From: CAMEON01 sp964427175
GTDB lineage: Bacteria; Bacillota; Clostridia; Oscillospirales; CAG-272
Length of the DNA stretch: 13,486 nucleotides
Direction of reading: 5' to 3'
Assembly: GCA_964427175.1 (NCBI GenBank)
Contig: CAYRTP010000054.1
Coordinates: 1-13,486, forward strand
Positions within the stretch are counted from its first letter, which is position 1. Each line of letters begins with the position of its first letter. A model generated the notes under the pieces. The model saw only the letters and a program-made list of their open reading frames with translations, did not search any database and was not told the DNA's origin. The translations under genes were made by a program, and so were the position numbers. Of the stretch, positions 1 to 7,121 are shown piece after piece.

Positions 1-21
1 GAACGGCACGCACGGTGGTGT

Positions 22-46
22 GGGAGGGGGGATGAAAAATCCTCCC
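22..46 (-). terminator. Possible weak hairpin downstream of the leftward operon
   Basis: The arms at 22-27 and 41-46 (GGGAGG/CCTCCC) can pair, and an alternative pairing closes 26-33 with 39-46. The hairpin lies 18 bases beyond the stop codon of the leftward glycosidase gene, where a terminator would be expected. No T-run follows it on the minus strand, so it is not a canonical intrinsic terminator. The rest of 1-63 holds nothing else I can recognise. Confidence 0.3.
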
Positions 47-63
47 TACCCGATCATACGGAG

Positions 64-2238
64 TTATTTCTTCTTCTTTTTGCCCTTGTTTGCTTTGGAT
101 GCAAACATACCGGCAAAGGCACCTGCAACCGCTCCTGCCAGGGTGGCTACGGCGGCGGGAAGAACGCCGCGGGCTACATGAAGTCGGTGTGCATCATCAG
201 TAGTGTTTTGTTCGGGCTTGGGTAGAGACCACTGTACCGGCTCAAGTTCACGGACACGGTCCAACAGCTGCCAGTAGGCAACGGTAACGGCGTTTTGGGG
301 ATAGGTACCGTCCTTCATGGCTACGGCGGCATCGTAGTATTCCTTTACCGCTTTCCAACTGTCGGGCGTGTATTCTTCCTTGATCAATTCGTCCACAACG
401 GCAAGGGCTTCGTCCAGGTTCGTGAAGTCTACGTCGTAGGTTACCGTGACGGGTTGGTGTGCAACCAGATTATCGGGTGTGGGGGTTCCGTCAGGCAAAA
501 GGATGGTACCGCACAGCAGTCGGGCTCCCGATACGGAGGTATCCAGCTCGTTCAGCTTCCAAATGACGGATACCTCGGTGCTGGTTCGATTCGCGTATAC
601 TACCGTGACGGTTTTGGGCAACAGAGCCTCAACCTCTCGGATATCGGCCCCACGAGGAATAGCCACGGGAGCAGGTTCACGGACAGCCACGGGGAGCTTG
701 TGGGCATCGGCCCGCTCGGCGGGTTCGGTAGCAAACCGAATACGGAGCTCGGCGTATCCATATGCGGGACCCTCACCCTCGCCGCCACGGGCGATTCGGA
801 TATACTTTCCGACGGTAGGGGCGAAGCGAAGCTTACCGTTCTCGGGAATCTCGGTAAACAGATGGATCGTGGTCTTATCCTCGGTGAATTTCTTGTTGGT
901 GCAGAGCTGCAGGGCTACAGCCGCGCTCTTCTCATGGAACGGGCAGACAATATCCACGCCGATCAGCTCGGAGGAGGCAGGGAGATCGACATCCAGGCGT
1001 GTGTGCTCGCGGTCCAAAGGAAGCACGCGGTAAGAAAGCTTGCCGTTGAGCTTATAGAGCTTACCCTCGCCGGGACGGAAGGTCTCGGTAAAGATGCCAT
1101 CTTCTTCGGAAACGGGACAATCATTTCCGTTGAAGGGGCTGATATAGGTCAAAGACTCAATCCCGCTGAATTCCGAAATACGGAAGGATGCGGTGAGGGG
1201 CTTTTTCCAATCCTTATTGAAGATCATGACGTAGGTTTCATCGCCCGCGGGAGTGACCATATGGCTGAGTATGAGATCTTCATCCCCCATGGGAGTGATC
1301 ATCCAGTCGGCAGGCAGGAGCTCTACTCCGGCTGTCTGATCTACGGTGTGGTAAGCGTGGATGGTATCCAGCTTCATAAGAGTATCGCCCAAATTGTGGA
1401 TCTCGGAGTTGAGCTTGCCGAAATCCTTGAACAGGGCTTTGTTTCGGATGGTTCCGTCACGGTAAATGATGGAATCACGGAAGCCCTCGCCCTCTGTATC
1501 TGTATTGCCGGGGCAGACCAGGTTAAACCAGGAGAGAGCTTTGAATCCGTAGGCAAGATATGCGTAGACATTCCATCGCATCTCGTCGATATTGGGCATC
1601 CGCATACCGTTCCAGGCCGAGGATTGAGGGAAAGCATGGGTTCGCAGACGCTGATTCTCCAGGGCTACCCGACGGACAACCTCCAAGTCGGTGAAAATCG
1701 CTCGGTTGGTGAAGGTTTCAAAGAAGGGGTAGAAGTCGTGGGACAGGTACTCAATGTTCTCGGCTCCCGCTTCGCGCACGTATCGGGAGCAATACTCGTA
1801 GTAGTTTCCTTCCAGAACGGCTTCGCCCGCATAGCTGGGGAACAGGTTGACAAAGGGGAACCGCTCTTGGTCAGCTTCCCGATACGCGCGGACGTGTTGT
1901 CCCACGCGAGGCAGGGCGTTACCGCCGGGCTCGTCCTTCAGGTAGTAGCCGATGCAGTGATCCTTGTCTCGGGCGTTTTCAACGGCTACCTGCATGGACG
2001 CATCATCCATACCGCCGCGCATCAGGTAGAACATATCCCGCGCGGCGTACTGCTTTTCCACGTCTGCGCAGACCTCGGGGGACTCCATGCCCCCGCCGTA
2101 TCCGACGGTGGGAAAAATATTGAAATTCAAGCCTGCCTCATGCATCTGGTCCAGCTGATACTCGTAGCTGTCGATTTCCGGGGAATAAAAGGAGAGCCAG
2201 GAGCCGATAAGGAATTGATTGTGGGTATTCTTCTTCAT
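64..2238 (-). CDS. Putative TIM-barrel glycosidase with Ig-like and FIVAR-like modules and C-terminal membrane anchor
   Basis: The protein is 724 residues. Residues 1 to about 300 look like a (beta/alpha)8 glycosidase of the GH42/GH5-like type, with YYLKDEPG at 98-105 (D102, E103 as the likely acid/base region). A beta domain follows (about 305-400), then a discoidin/CBM32-like segment (about 400-505, with GKYIRIARGG), a Big_4-like Ig domain (about 530-600, with VTVVYANRTSTEV) and a FIVAR-like helical segment (about 605-668). The end is a small-residue-rich hydrophobic helix (about 692-713) and a lysine tail (719-724). There is no N-terminal signal peptide, and no in-frame upstream ATG supplies one. 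An AAAGAGG site at 2248-2254 supports the ATG at 2238. It is the last gene of the leftward unit, 36 bp after the alpha-galactosidase-like gene. Substrate is unknown; a beta-galactosidase-like role is an inference. Confidence 0.65.
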   Translation of the reverse strand: MKKNTHNQFLIGSWLSFYSPEIDSYEYQLDQMHEAGLNFNIFPTVGYGGGMESPEVCADVEKQYAARDMFYLMRGGMDDASMQVAVENARDKDHCIGYYLKDEPGGNALPRVGQHVRAYREADQERFPFVNLFPSYAGEAVLEGNYYEYCSRYVREAGAENIEYLSHDFYPFFETFTNRAIFTDLEVVRRVALENQRLRTHAFPQSSAWNGMRMPNIDEMRWNVYAYLAYGFKALSWFNLVCPGNTDTEGEGFRDSIIYRDGTIRNKALFKDFGKLNSEIHNLGDTLMKLDTIHAYHTVDQTAGVELLPADWMITPMGDEDLILSHMVTPAGDETYVMIFNKDWKKPLTASFRISEFSGIESLTYISPFNGNDCPVSEEDGIFTETFRPGEGKLYKLNGKLSYRVLPLDREHTRLDVDLPASSELIGVDIVCPFHEKSAAVALQLCTNKKFTEDKTTIHLFTEIPENGKLRFAPTVGKYIRIARGGEGEGPAYGYAELRIRFATEPAERADAHKLPVAVREPAPVAIPRGADIREVEALLPKTVTVVYANRTSTEVSVIWKLNELDTSVSGARLLCGTILLPDGTPTPDNLVAHQPVTVTYDVDFTNLDEALAVVDELIKEEYTPDSWKAVKEYYDAAVAMKDGTYPQNAVTVAYWQLLDRVRELEPVQWSLPKPEQNTTDDAHRLHVARGVLPAAVATLAGAVAGAFAGMFASKANKGKKKKK

Positions 2239-2274
2239 GATGGGGTACCTCTTTCGGGTGCAGAATGGGCGGGG

Positions 2275-3888
2275 TCAACGGGGATTGCCGGTTACGGGGT
2301 CGACTAGCTTTTCAACCGTGTCGCCCCAGTCGTAGCGGATCTCTTGACCGTTGAGTCGGTAGCGTGCTGGATAGGGCGTTTCCATCCAGTCCAGGGGGAT
2401 CAGCTCATCAGCCTGCAGGGAGCCTTTGGCGTAGGCATCTCGCAGGTCTTGGAGTTCATCATCATTCGGTACGTCGGGCTTGCAGGACACGAACAGGGGC
2501 GAACCGCTCACCGCCAACAGATCCAGCCACTGACGGTTATACTGCCAATCCACAAGGCCCAGGATGCCGACGCAATCGGCATCGGCAGCAAAGAAGGCGT
2601 TATTCTGAACCAAACGGAAAGCCAAGGTGTTTACGCCCATTTTAAGGGTACGGATCCAATCGCGGCCGCTGGTATCGTCACCGGTACGGTTAGCGTGATG
2701 GATACCCGCGCAGAGATGGCCCATGAGGTTACAACCCAGGATCACGGCATCTCCGGCGGCTTCACGGATCGCCGAGTGGAAATTCTTGATGATCTCGGCG
2801 GAGGTTTTGGTATTATCGAAAAAGCTCCAGGTCTCGTCATCATTGGCGGGGAAGCGTGTCATTTCACAGCCCCACTTGCCAAACATATCGTAACAGGAGT
2901 AATCGTGCTTGATGAGGGTATAGCCCCACTCCACAAGACGCTCCGTGGTCTTGCGGACGTAATCCAGCACCAGGGGATGAGAGGGATCCAAAGCCATACC
3001 GTAGCGTTGGGTGTAACATTCTTCGGGGAAGCCTTCTACATAGCGGGTACCGTTTCCACCGTTGATGAGGTAGCGGATCCAAATACCGGGGCGAACGCCT
3101 GCGGCGGCCATACTGTGGGCCAATCCCGCCATATCGGGGAATCTTTCGTTACCCCGATCCCAGGGGGCATTGGTATTGTGGGGCTGCCAGCCGTCATCAA
3201 TGACCATGTAAGGGGGATTCTCTAAGCCGCCACAGAGATTTGCCACCAACTGCGTATCTGACAGGATCTCCTCGTTGGAACTTTTGCCGTAGGCGTAGTA
3301 CCAGTTATTGGAGCCGTAAACTACGTGATCCGCCAGCAGAGGGGCGGGAGACAGGAGACGGCAGAACTGTTGCAGGGCAGAGAAGGCGCTGACATTGGTG
3401 TAAACCTCGCTGTAGACCGTGGCGCAATCCAACACACGGTCACCCAAGAATACGGGAGCCGCCCCCGAGCGGAGATCCAGCGTCAGAGTGACACCGTCGC
3501 GGTCACAGTTCCACATAGCCAAGCAGTTGGGCAGAACCCCAACGCCCCAACATTCGGTGCGGCGGCCTGTGGTATCGGGACAACTGTCCGAGCCGTTGGA
3601 TATAGCCATGTACCAGGGCATATTGCGAGTGGGATCCATGGTCCCCCAATACAGGTTGCCGTAGCCACGCTCCCAAGCATCGCCCAGGACTTTTACATCC
3701 CCTTCGATGGGATGAGTCCAACGCATACGGATAAAGCGAACGCCAAGCTCATGGCTTTCAATCTGAACATGGAGGCCGTCGGTCAGGGTGTAGGTGATCG
3801 AACCGCCGGGGAAGAAAAGGTCGGAATTCAGTTCCAACTCGCGGTCAGCAAGCACAACGGACGTAAGATCGGGAATACGAATCATCAT
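2275..3888 (-). CDS. Alpha-galactosidase-like glycoside hydrolase (clan GH-D, GH36/GH27-like)
   Basis: The protein is 537 residues, with no signal peptide, so probably cytoplasmic. The N-terminal half (1 to about 185) is beta-rich, like the supersandwich domain of GH36. The catalytic barrel follows: MVIDDGWQ (228-235), GVRPGIWIR (264-272), LIKHDYSCYD (325-334) and RTGDDTSGRDW (401-411). By family knowledge the Asp in KHDYS (D329) would be the nucleophile and D404 or D405 the acid/base. The protein is shorter than full GH36 enzymes of about 700 residues, so its family placement is uncertain and alpha-N-acetylgalactosaminidase activity is possible. An AAGGAG site at 3895-3900 supports the ATG at 3888; the next codon is also ATG. 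It lies 37 bp downstream of the lipid kinase gene and 36 bp upstream of the membrane-anchored glycosidase, an operon arrangement. Confidence 0.75.
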   Translation of the reverse strand: MMIRIPDLTSVVLADRELELNSDLFFPGGSITYTLTDGLHVQIESHELGVRFIRMRWTHPIEGDVKVLGDAWERGYGNLYWGTMDPTRNMPWYMAISNGSDSCPDTTGRRTECWGVGVLPNCLAMWNCDRDGVTLTLDLRSGAAPVFLGDRVLDCATVYSEVYTNVSAFSALQQFCRLLSPAPLLADHVVYGSNNWYYAYGKSSNEEILSDTQLVANLCGGLENPPYMVIDDGWQPHNTNAPWDRGNERFPDMAGLAHSMAAAGVRPGIWIRYLINGGNGTRYVEGFPEECYTQRYGMALDPSHPLVLDYVRKTTERLVEWGYTLIKHDYSCYDMFGKWGCEMTRFPANDDETWSFFDNTKTSAEIIKNFHSAIREAAGDAVILGCNLMGHLCAGIHHANRTGDDTSGRDWIRTLKMGVNTLAFRLVQNNAFFAADADCVGILGLVDWQYNRQWLDLLAVSGSPLFVSCKPDVPNDDELQDLRDAYAKGSLQADELIPLDWMETPYPARYRLNGQEIRYDWGDTVEKLVDPVTGNPR

Positions 3889-3925
3889 AGAGAGCTCCTT
3901 TCAGTTGCAAATGGATGGGAGTGCT

Positions 3926-4855
3926 TTATACCGTCACGGGATCACCGACAGAAGCCGACTCTGTCTGTCTTCGACGAGCCGTAGCGGTGGTGACGGTGTA
4001 TTCATTGACCCCCGAGAACACGTCTCCGTCGATCTGGAGAGCGGTGGGACGGTCAAAACGGACGTGGATGTGATGGCCTCGGAACACGGAAACTACCTTA
4101 GTTGCCTTGACGTGAGTTCCCTTGAATATCGTAGGGAACAGCAGGAGGGTACGGAGCTTGGAGGGACAGCGCATGACCATCAGGGACACGGTCCCGTCGG
4201 GATTCAAGCGGTCCTGGCCGGGGGCACACATCATACCGCCGCCAAAAAAGCGGCCCAACATGGTGGGGGTCATCCAGACGTGCTTGTACGTGTAGCTTTG
4301 GCCATCCACGGTTACCGTGGCCCGGGTGCGCTTGTAGGCGTACAGGAGTCCCTTAAGGGCGGCGGCGGTGTAGTTGATGGGCTTACCCGTCTTTTTGCGG
4401 ACGCGGTCGCCCTCCTCGCAAACGTAGCCATCAATACCATAGCCTACGCCGTTGATGAAGGTGTGGGTCTCCCCGTTGAAATGAATTTTGGGGAGGTCGG
4501 TGATGTAGGGGGTCAGCAGGAAGGGCTCGGTGTCGGCGGTCCGTCCCAGGTCGCTGAGAAAATCATTTCCTGTACCCGCGGGATAATAGTAGATATCCCG
4601 CTCGGGATTCTCTCCGCCCAACTCGTTGACGAAAAAGCTGAGCGTGCCATCTCCGCCCGTGACGATAGGGACCACGTTGGGATCCAGCTCTCGCAGAAAG
4701 GTGCGTTTGTCGGGAATGTCCAGCAGACTGCGGAAGTCCACGCGGCAGTCCTTCAGCATTTGGGTCAGCTTATGAGCTTTGTCCTCACCCGTACCGGTGG
4801 AGGAAAGGGGATTGTACAGAACGCAGTAGGCTTTTGGGGAAGTCGTTTGTGTCAT
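3926..4855 (-). CDS. Diacylglycerol kinase family lipid kinase (YegS/DgkB type)
   Basis: The protein is 309 residues. It carries the DAGK catalytic signature VTGGDGTLSFFVNEL (65-79), the PAGTGNDF loop (92-99), an NGVGYGIDG stretch (135-143), the GGG...AP...NPDGTVSLM block (about 205-226) and IDGD (275-278). The family transfers phosphate from ATP to diacylglycerol or related lipids, giving phosphatidic acid, and works at the inner face of the membrane. I chose the ATG at 4855 because AAAGGAG lies at 4861-4867, five bases upstream. The longer in-frame start at 4894 overlaps the promoter -10 box (4895-4900) by position and could not be on the transcript. It is the first gene of the leftward unit. 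Exact lipid substrate cannot be told from sequence. Confidence 0.88.
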   Translation of the reverse strand: MTQTTSPKAYCVLYNPLSSTGTGEDKAHKLTQMLKDCRVDFRSLLDIPDKRTFLRELDPNVVPIVTGGDGTLSFFVNELGGENPERDIYYYPAGTGNDFLSDLGRTADTEPFLLTPYITDLPKIHFNGETHTFINGVGYGIDGYVCEEGDRVRKKTGKPINYTAAALKGLLYAYKRTRATVTVDGQSYTYKHVWMTPTMLGRFFGGGMMCAPGQDRLNPDGTVSLMVMRCPSKLRTLLLFPTIFKGTHVKATKVVSVFRGHHIHVRFDRPTALQIDGDVFSGVNEYTVTTATARRRQTESASVGDPVTV

Positions 4856-4894
4856 GGTGTCTCCTTTCGGTTCCGTGGAAAGTATTCTGCTCAA

Positions 4895-4923
4895 ATTATA
4901 ACACGCTTCGATGCAAAAGTCAA
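4895..4923 (-). promoter_or_regulatory. SigA-type promoter for the leftward operon
   Basis: Read on the minus strand: TTGACT at 4923-4918, a 17-base spacer, then TATAAT at 4900-4895, preceded by TGT (extended -10). Transcription should begin near 4888, giving a leader of about 33 nt before the kinase ATG at 4855. Confidence 0.85.
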
Positions 4924-4969
4924 GACAAAATCATCAGTTTCGCTCGAAAATGCCCGAATTGACATAAAA

Positions 4970-4996
4970 AGAGGACAAATTCTTGGAATATCCTCT
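4970..4996. promoter_or_regulatory. Inverted repeat just upstream of the DUF1538 promoter (possible operator)
   Basis: AGAGGA (4970-4975) and TCCTCT (4991-4996) are perfect 6-bp arms separated by 15 bases. The repeat ends two bases before the rightward -35 box at 4999. The position suits an activator or repressor site in this divergent region, but no regulator gene is nearby and a dyad this short could be chance. Confidence 0.35.
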
Positions 4997-4998
4997 AA

Positions 4999-5028
4999 TT
5001 GACAACGTATAGTATGATATGTTATAAT
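4999..5028 (+). promoter_or_regulatory. SigA-type promoter for the DUF1538/P-II-like unit
   Basis: TTGACA at 4999-5004, an 18-base spacer, TATAAT at 5023-5028 with an extended TGT. Start of transcription is expected near 5035, about 30 nt before the ATG at 5066. Confidence 0.85.
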
Positions 5029-5065
5029 AAATAGGATGAAAACTTTATGAAACAAGGAGGATGGA

Positions 5066-6589
5066 ATGACAGAACTGCTGAAGAAATTCAAAGAAGCCTT
5101 TATGTCGGTTTTTCCCGTCGCGGCTATTGTCTGTCTCTTGAATCTGACCCCGTTGGTCCACTTTACGGGGTTGGAAATCGGCGTATTTATGGGATCCGCC
5201 GTGTTTTTGATTCTGGGCATCGGCCTATTTAGTATGGGTGCCGACATGGCTATGACTCCCATGGGTGAGCACATGGGTGCGGGCTTGACCAAATCCAAAA
5301 AACTGCTCTTGTTGATATCGGTCTGCTTTTTGATGGGCCTGCTCATTACGGTAGCCGAGCCCGACTTGACCGTATTGGCCAATCAGGTTAAGGATGTCAT
5401 CAACGGTACGATCCTGATCGTGTCTGTAGGCGTGGGTGTGGGCATTTTCCTGGTCCTTTCGGTCATGAAAATGGTCTTCCATAAGCCCCTGTCCTCCATG
5501 CTGTTGTATTTCTACATGATTCTGTTCGCCCTCTCTGCTGTGGTGATCGCCACGGGTAATGACAACTTCCTCCCCCTCGCTTTTGACTCGGGCGGTGTGA
5601 CTACAGGTCCCATCACTGTCCCCTTTATCATGGCACTGGGTGTTGGTATTGCCGCTACTCTGGGTGGTAAGGATGTCAGCGAGAACTCCTTCGGTCTGAT
5701 CGCCATGTGCTCGGTTGGCCCCATCCTGGCCGTCATGCTTTTGGGTGCCACCGTGGACGGAGAGATCGCGTACCAGGTCCCCGATTACGCCATTGAAAAC
5801 GGTCTTGGCATGGCCTTGGTTGAGAAGATCCTGCATACCCTCAAGGAGGTCGGCCTGGCACTCGGTCTGATCGTGGTGTTCTTTGTCATCCTGCAGATAC
5901 TCCTGCTCAAGCTCCCCAAAAAGAAGCTGATCCAGATCGCCGTAGGCATTGCCTATACTTTCTTCGGCTTGGTGATCTTCCTTACGGCGGTATCCGTTGG
6001 TTTTATGCCCATCGGCTATAAGCTAGGCGAGGAGCTGGCAGGAAACCATCCCGCGCTCCTGATCGGCGGCGGATTTATTCTGGGTATGGTAGTAGTTCTG
6101 GCAGAGCCTGCCGTTCACGTTCTGAATAAGCAGGTCGAGGACATTACCGACGGTAGCGTGAGCAAGAGCTCTATGATGATCGCCCTTTCGGTTGGTGTCG
6201 GTATCTCCATCGCCCTGTCTATGCTTCGAATTGTGTTTGATTTCTCCATTCTGTTTTACGTGATCCCCGGCTACCTTTTGTCTTTGGGTCTGTCTTTCTT
6301 CGTACCCGGTATCTATACGGCGATCGCATTTGACTCGGGTGGAGTTGCCAGCGGTCCTCTGACCTCGGGCTTTATTCTGCCCTTGGCGGTAGGAGCTTGT
6401 TGTATGCTTCAAGGCGAGGCTAACGTGATGGCGGATGCCTTCGGTATCGTAGCGATGGTCGCTATGACTCCCCTCATTACCATCCAGTTGTTGGGCTTCC
6501 GTGCCGTTGTCCATAAGAAGGTCCGCGATCGCATTGCGATGAAGCGTATCCTGTCTGCCGACGACGAACAGATTATTCGATTCATGTAA
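5066..6589 (+). CDS. DUF1538 family membrane protein (putative transporter)
   Basis: The protein is 507 residues, highly hydrophobic, with about 12 likely membrane segments. It is an internal duplication. AEPDLTVLANQV (97-108) is echoed by AEPAVHVLNKQV (346-357), FDSGGVTTGPITVPFI (173-188) by FDSGGVASGPLTSGFI (422-437), and NSFGLIAMCSVGPI by DAFGIVAMVAMTPL. These paired AEP and FDSGGV motifs are what I associate with DUF1538. From memory, the Halomonas UmpA/UmpB pair from this family was reported as a Na+/H+ antiporter; a single-chain, two-repeat protein here could be the fused equivalent, but the transported ion is unknown. AAGGAGG at 5054-5060 fixes the ATG at 5066. It heads a unit with two P-II-like genes, suggesting nucleotide-dependent control of transport. 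Confidence 0.85.
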   Translation: MTELLKKFKEAFMSVFPVAAIVCLLNLTPLVHFTGLEIGVFMGSAVFLILGIGLFSMGADMAMTPMGEHMGAGLTKSKKLLLLISVCFLMGLLITVAEPDLTVLANQVKDVINGTILIVSVGVGVGIFLVLSVMKMVFHKPLSSMLLYFYMILFALSAVVIATGNDNFLPLAFDSGGVTTGPITVPFIMALGVGIAATLGGKDVSENSFGLIAMCSVGPILAVMLLGATVDGEIAYQVPDYAIENGLGMALVEKILHTLKEVGLALGLIVVFFVILQILLLKLPKKKLIQIAVGIAYTFFGLVIFLTAVSVGFMPIGYKLGEELAGNHPALLIGGGFILGMVVVLAEPAVHVLNKQVEDITDGSVSKSSMMIALSVGVGISIALSMLRIVFDFSILFYVIPGYLLSLGLSFFVPGIYTAIAFDSGGVASGPLTSGFILPLAVGACCMLQGEANVMADAFGIVAMVAMTPLITIQLLGFRAVVHKKVRDRIAMKRILSADDEQIIRFM

Positions 6590-6602
6590 AAGGAGGGAAG
6601 TA

Positions 6603-6720
6603 GCGTGAAAAATTATTTTTCACGCGGGTTTTGTGGCTTTCGTTGTCTGACAACAACGATTTTGCTACGCAAAACCAGCCCCAATTCCCCAAAAAAGGAG
6701 GGCTTTCGCAAACGAAAGCC
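6603..6720 (+). repeat. Structured spacer: cluster of overlapping hairpins before the first P-II-like gene
   Basis: The spacer between the DUF1538 gene and the first P-II-like gene contains several perfect short palindromes. They are GCGTGAAAAA/TTTTTCACGC (6603-6612 with 6616-6625, loop TTA), GGTTTTG/CAAAACC (6627-6633 with 6670-6676), CGTTGT/ACAACG (6641-6646 with 6653-6658), TTTTGC/GCAAAA (6660-6665 with 6669-6674), AGCCC/GGGCT (6677-6681 with 6700-6704) and GGCTTTCG/CGAAAGCC (6701-6708 with 6713-6720, loop CAAA). GGCTTTCG also occurs at 6635-6642, so the 3' arm has two possible partners. It may be a regulatory leader or an inserted palindromic repeat unit; the sequence alone does not decide. 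Confidence 0.6.
6695..6702 (+). promoter_or_regulatory. Ribosome binding site separated from its start codon by a hairpin
   Basis: AAGGAGGG lies 30 bases before the ATG at 6733, too far for normal initiation. The 20-base perfect hairpin at 6701-6720 fills most of the gap. If it forms, the AAGGAG core sits about 12 bases from the ATG. The same GGGCT bases can instead pair with AGCCC at 6677-6681, which would help hide the site. A second AAGGAGGG at 6590-6597 is just after the DUF1538 stop codon. Confidence 0.45.
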
Positions 6721-6732
6721 ATGGTAATTATT

Positions 6733-7104
6733 ATGAAACCACAAGCAACATCTCACAATACCCCCATTGCCCCCCGTAAGCTCAAACTGCTGGTCACGGT
6801 GATCAATCGTGAAAAGGCCGAGTTCTACATGGATTTCATTCAATCCTTTGAGGTCAATTTCCAAACGTCCATGGCCGCTCACGGTACGGCCAGCCAGGAG
6901 ACGCTTCGTCTTCTCGGCCTGGGCGAGTCCAATAAGACCGTGATCTTCAGCGTGATTCGCGAGGATATGTGCGCTAAGGCCCTCTCCGCGTTGGAGCAGA
7001 AATTCAAGACTATCAAGAACGGCAAAGGCATTGCTTACACCATTCCCATGACAGGTACCATCGGTGTCGCTATCTATCAGTTCCTGTCCAACACACAGCT
7101 ATAA
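6733..7104 (+). CDS. P-II-like regulatory protein, first copy
   Basis: The protein is 123 residues from the ATG at 6733. The core fits a ferredoxin-like P-II fold: KLKLLVTVINREKAEFYMDF (17-36) as beta1-alpha1, a TASQETLRLLGLGE stretch (52-65) where the T-loop would be, KTVIFSVI (68-75), and the B-loop-like NGKGIAYTIPM (96-106), comparable to the nucleotide-binding GDGKIFV segment of GlnB. The canonical GlnB T-loop tyrosine (Y51 of EYR...) is not apparent, so uridylylation is unlikely. In the family, P-II proteins bind ATP/ADP or other adenine nucleotides and gate transporters or enzymes. The neighbour suggests the DUF1538 protein is the target. An ATG at 6721 is an alternative start but abuts the hairpin; longer upstream readings run through the palindromic spacer and are not credible. 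Confidence 0.75.
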   Translation: MKPQATSHNTPIAPRKLKLLVTVINREKAEFYMDFIQSFEVNFQTSMAAHGTASQETLRLLGLGESNKTVIFSVIREDMCAKALSALEQKFKTIKNGKGIAYTIPMTGTIGVAIYQFLSNTQL

Positions 7105-7121
7105 TAGGAGGAGCGATCAGT

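Noticed and set aside
295..2307. Long plus-strand open frame (670 codons) opposite the membrane-anchored glycosidase gene
   Set aside because: It has no ribosome site and no recognisable domain. It mirrors a gene with clear domains and an operon context, so it is a by-product of codon usage.
4856..4894. Upstream extension of the lipid kinase gene to a start at 4894
   Set aside because: The start lies at the edge of the -10 box and upstream of the expected transcript start; a strong ribosome site sits before the ATG at 4855.
4959..4987. Second rightward promoter using TTGACA at 4959-4964
   Set aside because: No -10-like hexamer is found 16 to 18 bases downstream.
6631..6732. N-terminal extension of the first P-II-like protein
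   Set aside because: The extension translates the hairpin-rich spacer and has no counterpart in the P-II fold. The ATG at 6733 gives a normal length.
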